From the IMG/VR virus record IMGVR_UViG_3300000101_000012, positions 1 to 62,465 of that record: a DNA stretch of 62,465 bases; one strand, given 5' to 3'. Source of the stretch: a virus. A model generated the notes under the pieces. The model did not search any database and was not told the DNA's origin. It saw nothing but the letters and a program-made list of their open reading frames with translations. The position numbers were made by a program, and so were the translations under genes. Below, in pieces: positions 37,901 to 46,072 of this stretch; position 1 is the stretch's first letter; each line of letters starts with the position of its first letter.

Positions 37901-40900
37901 AAAAGTATAGAGAGCAAACAGCTAAAATTAACATTGATGTTATCAATCGTGTAGCTACATATGATAAGACCAATAGCGAGATTATTGACTTTGTTGACAC
38001 TATAGACATATTTAAAAATAAGTTGCCTGGCAGAGTACAATCAGAGCTAGACTATATTTTTCCAATTGATCCTTCTACGTACAGTGTTACCACTATACCT
38101 AACGAAGTTACACATTCAGAAAATAATAACTGGGATAATGAGTATGTTGGTAGACTTTGGTGGGATTTAAGTACATGCCGTGTTATTGAGTACGAGCAAG
38201 GTGAATTAGACTACAGAGTTCAAAATTGGAACCGATTCTTTCCTGGAAGTTCAGTAGACATTTATGAATGGGTGCAGAGTCCTGTATTGCCAAGCGAACA
38301 TGTACAGTTTGGTTTAGTAGGTACGCCTAAATATGAAAATGACGAGGCTTATTGTGTATCCTTACAATATAATCCTGCAACTAATAGTACTGTAACACGT
38401 TACTACTATTGGGTAACTGGACTTAACGTATACCCTGAAGATGATCGTAGACATCTTAGTACTGAAAGTGTTAGACAACTTATTGAAGATCCAGCAAGTG
38501 CAGGACTAAAATATCTTAGTGTTGTAGATAAGAATGCTTTTATAATGAATAATCTTAGTAGTACCTGGGCAGACAGAAATGTTGTTCTTAGTATTAACTA
38601 TGATGTTGTTAAAAATGAAGGTATACTACACAGTGAATTTGAACTAGTTAGCGAAGGAGATCCTGACCAGGACATTCCAAGAGACATAAAGACTAAGTTA
38701 ATAGACAGTCTTGCTGGAGCTGATAAAACCGGAGCTGTTGTGCCAGACGCATCATTAAGTCAAGGAGAACGCTACGGAATTGCTATTAGACCAAGACAAA
38801 CATTATTTGTTAACAGACAGCAAGCATTAAAGAATTTTATTACTTACTGTAACAAGGTGTTCCTTACTACGCCTATTAGCAGACAATTTAGTCTTACTAA
38901 TTTGTTCCTAACTGATCCAGAGCCAACTAAATCAAGCGGAGCCTGGGATCAAAAGGTTGCTGATATTACTACTAGAGATTTTCTTAATACATTAACATTT
39001 AGTGCTGGATATAAAGTACTTGTTGAGAGTGATAGTACTCTAGGCGGTGATTGGGCTATTTACTCACTGGTAGTAGAAACTGATAATACTCGTACTTGGT
39101 TTTTAGACAGAGTACAAGCATTTAATACTGCTAGGTTCTGGGAGTATACTACTTGGTATGCCGACGATTATGACAGCACCACAATTCCGCAATTTACTGT
39201 TGATACAGAGCCAGATTTAATTGCACTTACTACTGCGGTTACTGGTGATATTTCTAAAGTATTAAGCAACGATGATGGTAACTATAGTTTCTTTAAGTTG
39301 ACAACCAGTGGCTGGGATGAGATTATTATTGAGAACGGAACTATTAAGATACTGGACACAATATATGACTTTGCTAATGTATCCAGTGGCAGTTACATTG
39401 GATTTGACAGTGGTGTGTTTGACTTTGAAAAATATGATCGTGTGCCGCAACAGGAAGTTAGAAATATTGCAAACGCAGTTTTTGATGAAATTTTTGTAGG
39501 CATACTTGCTAGCAATAAAAACGAACTGTTCTTTAGAATGATCGAGTATGCGTTGCAAGAGTTACATCTTAGTAATACAGACTGGGTATTTAAGACCAGC
39601 TTTATTAAAGTATTACACAAGATAAGAAACCTAGACCAGTATCCAACATACCAGTTAGATAATAGTACGTTTATTGAAGAGTTTATTAATGAAGTTAAGC
39701 CTTATCACACTAATATTAGAGAGTATGTAGCAAGTTACGACGGCGATGACCAGTTCCAAGGCGATATAACAGATTTTGATCAGCATAGCTTTTTTGATAC
39801 AACAACAAATTATTTTAGAAAACCCAGCGGCGATTTTGGTGGTGACGAAATTACTCGCACACAGGGCCTTAACAAGTCGTGGAGTGAGAACTACACTTAC
39901 TATCTAGACAGTATTGTTATTGTAACTGCTGGAACAGGATTTTTAGATAATCCAATAATCACAATTAGTGCGCCTGACTCAACTAGTGGAGTACAAGCAA
40001 CTGCAACGGCTGTTACAAACGGAGACAGTATTGTAAAAGTTACGGTAACTACTAAGGGAAGCGGCTATACTAAAAATCCAACAATTACTGTAACAGGACA
40101 AGGTTCTGGCCTAGTACTAAATCCAAGAATTGCAAACGATACTAATCGTGAGTTTGATACTACAATTAAATTTGATAGAATTGCTTACAGTAGTACTGTT
40201 AAAGACTGGACTGCTAGTACAAGTTACGACTACCAAGATTTAATTGCACACTATAATGAAGTTACTGGTAAACAGGAAGTTTATGAAGTTACTGCAACTG
40301 GTGGATTTACAAGTGGAACTACATTTGGAGTAGAAAATAATACTGGCACTGAAATACTTGTTGCATACGCAGATGAAAATTTAACTAGTGCCGCAGATAG
40401 AATTGCAAGTTACTACGTGCCTGGAGTTGGCATGGTTGGAGACGACTTAAACTTACTACAGCCTGGAACAGATTATAATGGAAACAAAGTAAGTGGACTA
40501 GGTTTTGATAGGGAACCTGGATATGATAGCGCAGTATGGGACATTGTTGGTTTTGATAACTTTGAAGTAGATGCAGACGGACTTGCAGTTACTAGCGGTA
40601 TAGACACTGTAATGAGCAGCACGTTTACTGACTTAGCACTTGGTACAGCACCAGAAGATATCAATATAGACGGTGGACTATTTGTAGATACACATTCGAG
40701 TCATGCACCAGAAGAAGTAGTTCCAGGAGTTGTTTTTGACAATCTAGACATGGAAGTGTATACTGATCCTAGTGATGACTTTTTAGGAGACGGGAATGGA
40801 TTTAAATCTGTTACCAGAGTTTATACAGCAGACGGCACTAATAATAAGTTTAGTTATGCCAATTCGCAGCGTAAAGAGCTCGTTGACTACCTGGTAGTTT

Positions 40901-42531
40901 ACCAAGGCGCTACAAGAATACACGACTTTACTACTGACTACGAATTTCGTACAATTAGCTTTACTACGCAGCCAAGTGCTGGAACGCAAATTTACATTTA
41001 TGGATTTGGTACAACTGGTGAAAAACTAGTACATGAAGAAGTACTAATAGGTGATGCAAGTACTGCCCAGTACACACTTGGTGTTGATTATACACGTTAC
41101 GTACAGAGCTTGGTATTACGTGATGGTGTTTCAGTAGACCACAGTGTTAGCAACCAAAATAATCGTGTTACAATAACTATTAATGATACTAATCCAGACG
41201 GAAGTGTAATACATGCATTTATTAGTAATCGGGCAGCAACAAAACCAGCGTTTACATACGGACAAACACAGACCATAACACTGGTTGGTGGTACATACAT
41301 ATATGACTTAGACCAAGCGTTTGATGATGACTTTGCTAATCCAATTTCAGGAAATATTATTGTTGAAAAAGGATCAGAAAGACTACGCCCAGCTAATAGT
41401 GAATATTATACATTAGACGGTAGTACTGTTGCTTACAATACTCCAAATACTGCTGGAGAAAATTCAGCAAATGTTGCTGTTGGTGATATCCAAGTTGTTA
41501 GGCTTGACAAGACAAACAACGTTAGTATAAACCTAAACTACATTCAAGACTTTACATTATCAACAGTATTGGATGAAACAAGCACATTAATTTGGCAAGT
41601 AACTATACTAGATGCTGGCAATGCTGGTGATACACTTATTGTTAGTACACGCAACTCTAACGAATACTTTATAGATGCTGGTAAGTTAAGACTTAACAGC
41701 GGATTTGCATTTAGCGGCGGTGATAAGTTACATGTTACATCCTTTAACAACCATGACACCTTAAGAACGCAAACAAAAGTTTACATTGGGCAGGGTAGTA
41801 ACAAAAAGTACACTTTAGACAGAACACCTACAAATACTAACAATTTATGGATAACACTGGACGGTGTAAGACTACATGCTGGGCAAGGCTATACTATTAA
41901 TATTACTGGAAAGATAGATTTAAGCACTCAAACTATTACAGCTAGCAGTGAAATTATTATAACACACTTTACTGAAAATATTACAGAACCTACTATTGGT
42001 TATAGAATGGTTAACGACATGCTTGGTACTTACGAGTACTTTAGATTGTGTAATGACGGCCAAACACAAATTTCAGCAGATGTTTTACCTACAGATACAA
42101 AGATTTATGTAGAAGATGCAACTAAGTTGCCACTGGTAAGCCCAACAGCAGACAAGCCTGGTGTACTTTATATTGGCAATGAACGTATTACATACTGGGA
42201 GATTAGTTTTGAAGGACATTATGTCACTAATTTACGCAGAGGAACTAATGGAACTAGATTTGCTCCTAGACTTCTTAAAGGCACACAGGTATATGATACA
42301 ACTGAAAAGCAGAGGTTGCCAGCTACCGATACACATACTAAGACATGGTATACAGCAGGCACAAGCACATCAGCAGACGGCTTTGGGTTACAGAGCTCTT
42401 TAAGTACTAACGCTAAGTTCCTTAAAGAATGCGAAGCATCTTTGCCTAATTACATTGCAGAATTCCAGTCATCCAAGTACGTTGAAGACGAATATGCAGA
42501 TGAAGGATACTTTGGAGAGCTGGATATTTAA
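28969..42531 (+). CDS. Giant baseplate/tail structural protein with FG-GAP propeller
   Basis: 4,520 residues in one unbroken frame, one of the largest phage proteins. It follows gp6 where T4 has gp7 and gp8. The N-terminal 200 residues (SNIRQDYQLEPGVIY, WSSFVDFDKLINYGEYFWLPGG) are soluble and aromatic-rich. Around 1905-1930 is a carbohydrate-binding-like phrase (YKKGDIVSHNKKLYVAKDN). From about 2300 to 2970 lie six clear and one weak FG-GAP repeats (FGFSVAAGNEYIAVGAPS and others), the signature of an integrin-type seven-bladed propeller, with TGDG beta modules inserted. Another TGDG module is at 3947-4014. The last 170 residues (PGVLYIGNERITYW, LRRGTNGTR) match a common phage fibre/baseplate end domain. 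Role inferred: peripheral baseplate and host contact. Confidence 0.8.
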   Translation: MALKKTSQLLPEVFQTNKNNKFLNATLDQIISDDNKKKFSGFIGRKNSENFQATDNYITEPSNIRQDYQLEPGVIYQDSAGDIKSVSSIIDSLNTIKYNNGQVDNQDLLYRQQHYNWSSFVDFDKLINYGEYFWLPGGPDSVQVFAGTVDTTHDYTVYREGTTYEQIEYDTTGFDESIFDERTNAVNSGALTYKFDSATASPNPTLYLARGGEYTFKVDQPGIPFWIQTETGTDGIDDEQANISTREVDGVTNNGEDDGTITWRVPHSDAQAEFTGMTTDAVVDLATPLVYREIHNQTLSAFLATYETGIDGLTEFNGKTLIFTNHSVDETDWNQGSLFDADPFDSGSVEGAQGTFDPVSALSESERYGIFRIDVNDVDGIDIIQLSRVQDITQGNKVYIKQGVVSGSREYYKDASGLLQLIPNITASQDTFFYQDNTDENRFGKIILVDQGATSQINITDELLGKETYTSPNDVVFTNGLKVEFDNSVTPESYRNETYYVEGVGKKIKLVKVTDLSTPETYTKTESEPYDSENFDVGGYESSRSSPTDQDYIVIHRASEDNNAWSRGNRWFHRSVITKTAEYNNFTTVIDDTARAKRPIIEFDAGLHLYNMGYNSQPPVDIIDTTQTDAFSNINGKQGYFSDGIDLTPGRTICFTKDPEIQECIYTISHIDQDSDLQTDPIIQLTKTGTVSLNDCMLSRLGATNQGKMFHYTTDTSGNSVWKEAQQKTKINQEPLFDVFDGDDVSFSDTTKYPSTNFVGNKLFSYKRSTTASADKVLGFALTYKNINNVGDILFDNNYVNDKFTYTKSDTGAVDIIIKSGHIHKYDAGVKTLSNGWTTSVSESKQWQQVQHIVDVEKFVFEIGCKPKEITIETTLQVSVNGVFQTADKFTQLNQNEKYYVSFFSALKTKDTVLIRVYSDDQNKIGFYEVPSNLENNANNADFATLTLGQCRNHLVNMTRTISQFTGKSLGTNNLRDLDYKKYPGNILQHSAGATLAHHLLGSENNLFVESTEYSLNEYTRFKNRLLDNIDKLDLDLRDPVGSLDTIMTFMVGTKSSNFPFYYTDMIPWGSEKTTTTYVLDQITERTFTFKSQFDLSQVSSRGLLVYLTNTTTSNAVQLAYEHDYTLDTIEAALTLSNDITLSIGDTIKIVEYSNTNGSFIPPTPSKLGLYPKYQPVITLDDTYQTEVLTGTGPFKIYGTAQDRYTQNGERETGWFYPLYTTSAAAGDGSHTHKFEGSDRVWHMSSSGATHAGIDNSDYDEYTNYTPVLLGHDGSRWVVYKDIRDLILLEYEKRVYNNIKTNYDAKTFDLADVQSGYHRNTELELAQENAILGRLFTSWAHKNALRYLDNDAYDAENSFTWNYTLGTTADKGFRMPGYWRGIYRWLYDTETPHLTPWEMLGLHVKPNWWDLRYGKAPYTRGNYVLWEDLEKGKLYESASRDAEFTTETLRVRPNLTDYIPVDDQGQLLSPAEFLSVDVFSSNADISWAIGDSGPVESAWRRSSEWPFAQQVLSALRKPAKYFALLWDTNLIKYDATYDQILQKNKSYRPKINEYKVNGTTITNTTTINRVEGYNQFIENYYKFKNLDIANLQTEIQNLSLRLVYPTAGFTDLSQSKIIIESTTPTSTGNNIFIPDENVSVIVNKSTPLERITYTGINIIKRKTGYEITGFDVNNPFFKIVPSVKTTNNRKITVGERTAILYDDGERHIINVAYGTIIPTIQQTADFLIAYQRYLKTKGLKFETLNSISEPKDYTLAVKEYLLWTQQGWADNSVLGISPAGNELRVNRLNTTTDNLNKFGNIKNPSGVAIRPTDYDVSRIDNETVITTDPVKNSIYAAQIDPIQYEHYLVLDNTTIFNDVIYQPELGNRQARVKFVGFKSSPWNGTLHAPGFLISKNEYNLWIQNTDYKKGDIVSHNKKLYVAKDNHDGESKFHYNNWLPIDNMKSGLLPNISQKAQRFTEFYDLNTSNLESTTDLAAKGQIGFRQREYLDQLGLDDVSQVKFYQGMIRNKGTKNVIDKLVHADLTNLDQEINVYEEWGVRVGAFGSIDSNQVIELVVNEAEAQNNQVVVELLDSNDTADVDRLSYYEKDLYKVPNNFSKNIFLPRSSDNKKTDIVGAGYPRLDDADFTVFNLEDNLEILTDSVDKIGRGTTIWTVKSNFDWDIYRVTEVVAEIISIEQTGTEAITYTTNTAHGIVKNDIVVVKSSNDVAGGLHKVISTGGSTTFTVGIEDGIEIDASGNLVIPLFKLVSVRFPAKSNIANFTPAYGWEKNEITWVDATEDSQWAAYRKDNPWDFNSVNYNIESSGNAANGTSLAISNDALAVFSGAPEQSTGAVYPYLRDDSGVFNPDSTLAPSDIGSSIDAFGFSVAAGNEYIAVGAPSTDSSNGAVFVYKRSSNGSHLLQHTIRLASPGSSAKFGYSLTMSKNDRYMYASATGENKVHVYTLVEVATVDEVSQTFTGDGSDQTFTLTTTPASIDALYIQDGNGKEYLPYKDYTLGGSVITFTTAPANTLSVVVRQRSYYKHTASFTGSDSTAGDQFGYNIDTDTAGETVIVGAPFSTVGAFPEAGEVYLFHHIVERFTGDGVTTAFTTSNTLPSNFYIEVDGVKQVAATGSFSSFDSDSSENRYTVSGNTITFRYRPTDGQVIRVYTGNFAEIQRLDQSQITGQALGDNEQFGTSVGLDAYGTIAVVGSPGEDETNPNTGSAFVFIDEGLRFGSVTTASSNAATFQQQLDSIFVDDFEVVMNFNTSASPSDFASSVNNSSNLTLHDANLTSTGQVTITSINQVPNQKLKVRPGTGDTFRVRAEVEPFKFSQKINHPLLVENENFGRVIAFDKHIPVSGVANQRCVISSDRASTMLDVAFDRDTVTTSLTYNDALTTFDADSTKFIDRVTQSGAAYVYDLLDSTVTTGTVQSISNPPLYAYGQQLRNTKINELDKFGSSLAINRGRLFVGSSADNEWKTNAGSFYYFNNALNKSSWEKYREQTAKINIDVINRVATYDKTNSEIIDFVDTIDIFKNKLPGRVQSELDYIFPIDPSTYSVTTIPNEVTHSENNNWDNEYVGRLWWDLSTCRVIEYEQGELDYRVQNWNRFFPGSSVDIYEWVQSPVLPSEHVQFGLVGTPKYENDEAYCVSLQYNPATNSTVTRYYYWVTGLNVYPEDDRRHLSTESVRQLIEDPASAGLKYLSVVDKNAFIMNNLSSTWADRNVVLSINYDVVKNEGILHSEFELVSEGDPDQDIPRDIKTKLIDSLAGADKTGAVVPDASLSQGERYGIAIRPRQTLFVNRQQALKNFITYCNKVFLTTPISRQFSLTNLFLTDPEPTKSSGAWDQKVADITTRDFLNTLTFSAGYKVLVESDSTLGGDWAIYSLVVETDNTRTWFLDRVQAFNTARFWEYTTWYADDYDSTTIPQFTVDTEPDLIALTTAVTGDISKVLSNDDGNYSFFKLTTSGWDEIIIENGTIKILDTIYDFANVSSGSYIGFDSGVFDFEKYDRVPQQEVRNIANAVFDEIFVGILASNKNELFFRMIEYALQELHLSNTDWVFKTSFIKVLHKIRNLDQYPTYQLDNSTFIEEFINEVKPYHTNIREYVASYDGDDQFQGDITDFDQHSFFDTTTNYFRKPSGDFGGDEITRTQGLNKSWSENYTYYLDSIVIVTAGTGFLDNPIITISAPDSTSGVQATATAVTNGDSIVKVTVTTKGSGYTKNPTITVTGQGSGLVLNPRIANDTNREFDTTIKFDRIAYSSTVKDWTASTSYDYQDLIAHYNEVTGKQEVYEVTATGGFTSGTTFGVENNTGTEILVAYADENLTSAADRIASYYVPGVGMVGDDLNLLQPGTDYNGNKVSGLGFDREPGYDSAVWDIVGFDNFEVDADGLAVTSGIDTVMSSTFTDLALGTAPEDINIDGGLFVDTHSSHAPEEVVPGVVFDNLDMEVYTDPSDDFLGDGNGFKSVTRVYTADGTNNKFSYANSQRKELVDYLVVYQGATRIHDFTTDYEFRTISFTTQPSAGTQIYIYGFGTTGEKLVHEEVLIGDASTAQYTLGVDYTRYVQSLVLRDGVSVDHSVSNQNNRVTITINDTNPDGSVIHAFISNRAATKPAFTYGQTQTITLVGGTYIYDLDQAFDDDFANPISGNIIVEKGSERLRPANSEYYTLDGSTVAYNTPNTAGENSANVAVGDIQVVRLDKTNNVSINLNYIQDFTLSTVLDETSTLIWQVTILDAGNAGDTLIVSTRNSNEYFIDAGKLRLNSGFAFSGGDKLHVTSFNNHDTLRTQTKVYIGQGSNKKYTLDRTPTNTNNLWITLDGVRLHAGQGYTINITGKIDLSTQTITASSEIIITHFTENITEPTIGYRMVNDMLGTYEYFRLCNDGQTQISADVLPTDTKIYVEDATKLPLVSPTADKPGVLYIGNERITYWEISFEGHYVTNLRRGTNGTRFAPRLLKGTQVYDTTEKQRLPATDTHTKTWYTAGTSTSADGFGLQSSLSTNAKFLKECEASLPNYIAEFQSSKYVEDEYADEGYFGELDI

Positions 42532-42551
42532 AACCCCAGTTAATTATAGCA

Positions 42552-42559
42552 AATAAATA
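42552..42559 (+). promoter_or_regulatory. Late-promoter-like octamer AATAAATA
   Basis: Plus-strand match of seven of eight, 26 bases before the ATG of the 920-residue fibre, in the 53-base gap after the giant gene. Confidence 0.5.
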
Positions 42560-42584
42560 TAGGTAAATACGTAGTGAGAATAAA

Positions 42585-45347
42585 ATGGCAATAACATTAA
42601 GAAGCAGTAAAAGCGTACCTTTAACCCATACCGAAGTGGATGGTAACTTTACTGATCTGAACACTAGAACTAATACACTAGAGGAAAACTACGTTAGAAC
42701 CATTAACGGAGTAGCAGCTACTAGCAATGCTACCACGCTTACTACAGCTAACATTACAGAAAATACAAATTTATATTACACTGATGCTAGATCAAGAGCA
42801 GCAATTAGTGTTACTGACAGCGGTGGCGATGGCGCACTAAGTTATAATAGTAGCACTGGCGTACTAACATTTACTGGTCCAAGTTCTGCAGAAGTTAGAG
42901 CGCAAGTCAGTGTAACTGATGCCGGTGGAGATGGTAGCCTAGCGTATAACAATTCAACTGGTGTGTTTACATATACTGGCCCTAGTGCCGCTGAAGTTAG
43001 AGCGCATATTACAGCCGGAGAAGGTATTGATATTGCTAGCGGTGTTGTTAGTGGTGAAGACGCTACTGCAAGTAATAAAGGTATTGCTAGTTTTAGCACT
43101 GATCACTTTACAGTAAGCAGTGGCGCAGTAACTATTAAAACAGACGGTATTGACGATACACATATTGATTTTGGCACAGGTGCCAATCAAGTTAGTACAG
43201 CAGACGTTCCAGAACAAACAAATTTATATTATACAGATGCCCGTGTTTTAACTAAAATTCAAGCAACCAGCGTAGGACAGTTAAGCGACATAGACATATC
43301 AAGCACTACTAACGGATTTGGACTTGTATATAATAGCACAACCAGCAAAATTGAACTAGCTGAACTGCCAGGTGCGGCTGGCGGCGAAGCAAACAGATCT
43401 GTCAACGTAGGTGGCTTTAATGAAATATTTAAAGACAAGAGTGGTGTTGAATTTAGATTTAGATCAATTGATCACGGCGACAACCTAACTATTACACAGA
43501 ACGCAAACGATTTAAAGATAGACTTGGTTAGTGCGCCAGAGTTTGGTAACTTAAAAATTAACAGTGCCGCAAATACCATAGAAAATATTGTTACAAATGC
43601 TAACATTGAATTAAAACCAAACGGTACTGGTATTGTAAACATCAGCGGTGCATTAACATCTAGTGGTGTAGTAACAGGAAGTAGCCTGGCAGGCACAATT
43701 ACAACCGCCGCACAAACAAATATCACAAGCATTGGCACAATGGCCGCAGACTTAACTATTGGTTCAGGCAATGACATAGTTATGAACACCAGCGGAAGTG
43801 CTCACACAATTACAACTGCTACAGGAACTGGTGCAAGAACACATACATTCCCAGACGTATCTGGAACGATTATTAATACTGGTAACTTGAGTAGTATTAC
43901 AGAAGTTGGTACTATTTCAGGAACATTAAATGTTGGTGGACTTGCTAGCTTAGACGGTGGCATTGATGTAGATGGTGCCTTCACAGTAGCAAATACAAGT
44001 GGTAATATTGCAACTAGTGGAACAGTAGTAGTTACTAATTCAGGAACATTTAATAGTTTAATAGTTGATAGTATTACTATTAACGATAATAATATTACAA
44101 CAAATACAACCAATGCTAACCTAGTACTGTTGCCAAACGGCACTGGTGTTGTAGAACTTGACAGCAACATGGATATGAATAGTAACAAAATTGTTAATGT
44201 TACTGATCCAGGTAGCGCACAAGATGCCGCAACCAAAGCCTACGTTGATTCACAAACAAGTGGACTTAGCAGTTCGCTTACAATTGCTGCTGACTCAGGT
44301 TCCAACGACACTGTCACAGTTGGCACAGATACATTAACATTTGAAGGTACAGCAAACGAAATTACTACTACAGTAAGCAATAATAAAATAAACATTGCAC
44401 TGCCAGACAACGTTACAGTAGGCGGAGCGTTAGTTGTTACAGGAAACTTAACAGTTAGCGGTACTACAACTACTCTTAACACCGCTGAGATGAAAGTTGA
44501 AGATCTAAACATTACACTAGCAGATGGTGCGGCTGATAGTGCAGCCGCAAATGGTGCTGGAATAACAATCGACGGTGCAGACGCTACTCTAACATATTCA
44601 CACACAGGCACAAAGTTTGTAATGAATAAGTCACTTGACACTGACTTAATTGGCAACGTAACTGGTAATACAAGTGGGTCAAGTGGATCATGTACTGGTA
44701 ACTCTGCAACCGCAACAGCATTAGCAGGTGCCCAAAACATTGGTATATCAGGAGACGTTACGGCAGCAAATGTTAGTTTTGACGGAACTGGTGCAGTAGC
44801 ACTAAGTGCAGGTAGTGTAGATGCTACAACTGTAAAACTTACAGCAACTAATACTACAGCCGCAGATCATTTTATTACATTTGTTGATACAGCAACAGGT
44901 AGTGAAGCAATAAGAACAGATACAGATTTAAAGTATAATCCAGGTACAAATACTTTAACAGCAACTAATGTTGCAGGAACAAGTACTTCAGCAAAATATG
45001 CTGACTTAGCAGAGAAATATTATCCAGATTCAAACTATCCAGTAGGCACAATTTTATGTGTTGGCGGAGCAATGGAAGTAACTTTTTGCAACTCTGATGA
45101 TATACCGGCAGGAGTAGTTAGTGCTGATCCAGCATTTTTAATGAACAGTGAAATTAATGGCGTAAATGTTGCGCTAGTGGGGCGGGTACCAGTCCGTGTG
45201 TTAGGACCAGTTCAGAAGGGTCAACTTGTACGTGCCGATAACAACGGCGTGGCTAGTGTAACCGCTCCTGGTGAACGAGTAGGTGTAGCTTTAGAACCCA
45301 ACGCAGAAACAGGTGAAAAACTTGTTGAATGTATGTTAAAGGTATAG
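42585..45347 (+). CDS. Long tail fibre protein
   Basis: 920 residues. It starts ITLRSSKSVPLTHTEVDGNF, a phrase typical of marine phage fibres. Residues 74-141 are two tandem 34-residue repeats (SVTDxGGDG...YTGPSxAEVRA). The motif NLYYTDAR occurs twice, NGTG twice, and ATKAYVDSQ once. The C-terminal 130 residues (from AKYADLAEKYYP) form a separate domain with VGRVPVRVLGPVQKGQLV, which is also the end of the 478-residue fibre at 46073. This end domain may be a chaperone/cap or a tip. A late octamer lies 26 bases upstream. Confidence 0.85.
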   Translation: MAITLRSSKSVPLTHTEVDGNFTDLNTRTNTLEENYVRTINGVAATSNATTLTTANITENTNLYYTDARSRAAISVTDSGGDGALSYNSSTGVLTFTGPSSAEVRAQVSVTDAGGDGSLAYNNSTGVFTYTGPSAAEVRAHITAGEGIDIASGVVSGEDATASNKGIASFSTDHFTVSSGAVTIKTDGIDDTHIDFGTGANQVSTADVPEQTNLYYTDARVLTKIQATSVGQLSDIDISSTTNGFGLVYNSTTSKIELAELPGAAGGEANRSVNVGGFNEIFKDKSGVEFRFRSIDHGDNLTITQNANDLKIDLVSAPEFGNLKINSAANTIENIVTNANIELKPNGTGIVNISGALTSSGVVTGSSLAGTITTAAQTNITSIGTMAADLTIGSGNDIVMNTSGSAHTITTATGTGARTHTFPDVSGTIINTGNLSSITEVGTISGTLNVGGLASLDGGIDVDGAFTVANTSGNIATSGTVVVTNSGTFNSLIVDSITINDNNITTNTTNANLVLLPNGTGVVELDSNMDMNSNKIVNVTDPGSAQDAATKAYVDSQTSGLSSSLTIAADSGSNDTVTVGTDTLTFEGTANEITTTVSNNKINIALPDNVTVGGALVVTGNLTVSGTTTTLNTAEMKVEDLNITLADGAADSAAANGAGITIDGADATLTYSHTGTKFVMNKSLDTDLIGNVTGNTSGSSGSCTGNSATATALAGAQNIGISGDVTAANVSFDGTGAVALSAGSVDATTVKLTATNTTAADHFITFVDTATGSEAIRTDTDLKYNPGTNTLTATNVAGTSTSAKYADLAEKYYPDSNYPVGTILCVGGAMEVTFCNSDDIPAGVVSADPAFLMNSEINGVNVALVGRVPVRVLGPVQKGQLVRADNNGVASVTAPGERVGVALEPNAETGEKLVECMLKV
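42804..43007 (+). repeat. Two tandem 102-base repeats in the fibre gene
   Basis: Positions 42804-42905 and 42906-43007 encode two copies of a 34-residue unit with about three quarters identity. The unit is in frame, so unequal recombination could change fibre length. Confidence 0.85.
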
Positions 45348-45351
45348 TATA

Positions 45352-46017
45352 ATGCAAGATAGTGAAACAAAAAATATGGAAAATTTAGAAAATCCACAAC
45401 CCACTACTCCCCTTAAAGAACAAGGCGGTGTAATGATGGAAGGTCACATTCGTATCTTTGATCCGGAAACTGGAGAAGATATTGTAAACAAACGAAATGC
45501 TATTCACTATGAAAATATGAGTGAAGCACTAGCGTTAAGTGTGAGTAATAAAACAACTGGTTTTATTCATGAAATGGCTTTTGGCAATGGAGGCACAAGC
45601 GTTGATCCAACGGGTGTAATTACATATTTGCCAGCTAATAGCAGTGGGCAGAATGCCAGTTTATATAATCAAACCTACTACAAAGTAGTGGACGATAATT
45701 CCAGTTTAAATACAGATGCTGGAAGAAATAAATTAACAACAAGTCATGTAAGTGGAAACGTTTATACTGATATTGTTGTTAGTTGCTTGTTAGATTATGG
45801 CGAACCCAATGATCAGCAAGCGTTTGATAATACTAGTAATTTTAATGATATATACACATTTGATGAGCTAGGCCTAAAGAGTTGGATCGGAACAGTTAAT
45901 ACGGGCAAGTTATTAACTCATGTTATTTTCCATCCTGTTCAAAAGAGCTTGAACAGGCTAATACAAATTGATTACACAATTCGTATCCAAACTTTAACTA
46001 ATCTAACAAGTTTATAA
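45352..46017 (+). CDS. Structural protein of the fibre cluster, family not recognised
   Basis: 221 residues. The first 25 residues are polar and Pro/Thr-rich. Then GHIRIFDPETGEDIVNKRNAIHYENMSEALALS, a segment seen in proteins that accompany phage fibres. A second block (FDELGLKSWIGTVNTGKLLTHVIFHPVQKS) and the C-terminal LIQIDYTIRIQT suggest a compact beta domain. Four bases separate it from the fibre gene. It may be a fibre-baseplate connector comparable in place to T4 gp8-gp10, but no homology is claimed. Confidence 0.6.
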   Translation: MQDSETKNMENLENPQPTTPLKEQGGVMMEGHIRIFDPETGEDIVNKRNAIHYENMSEALALSVSNKTTGFIHEMAFGNGGTSVDPTGVITYLPANSSGQNASLYNQTYYKVVDDNSSLNTDAGRNKLTTSHVSGNVYTDIVVSCLLDYGEPNDQQAFDNTSNFNDIYTFDELGLKSWIGTVNTGKLLTHVIFHPVQKSLNRLIQIDYTIRIQTLTNLTSL

Positions 46018-46038
46018 TATTGTTAGTTTATATAACAT

Positions 46039-46046
46039 GATAAATA
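46039..46046 (+). promoter_or_regulatory. Late-promoter-like octamer GATAAATA
   Basis: Plus-strand match of seven of eight, 27 bases before the ATG at 46073 and in a 55-base gap. Confidence 0.5.
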
Positions 46047-46072
46047 ATTTAAAGCTCGTGGAGAAATAAAAG

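Noticed and set aside
44240-44740. 166-codon minus-strand frame in the fibre gene, with similar long antisense frames at 43802-44236 and 6866-7252
   Set aside because: These arise from biased repeats (Thr/Ser/Gly or Asp/Glu codons) read backward; the opposite strand encodes clear structural proteins.
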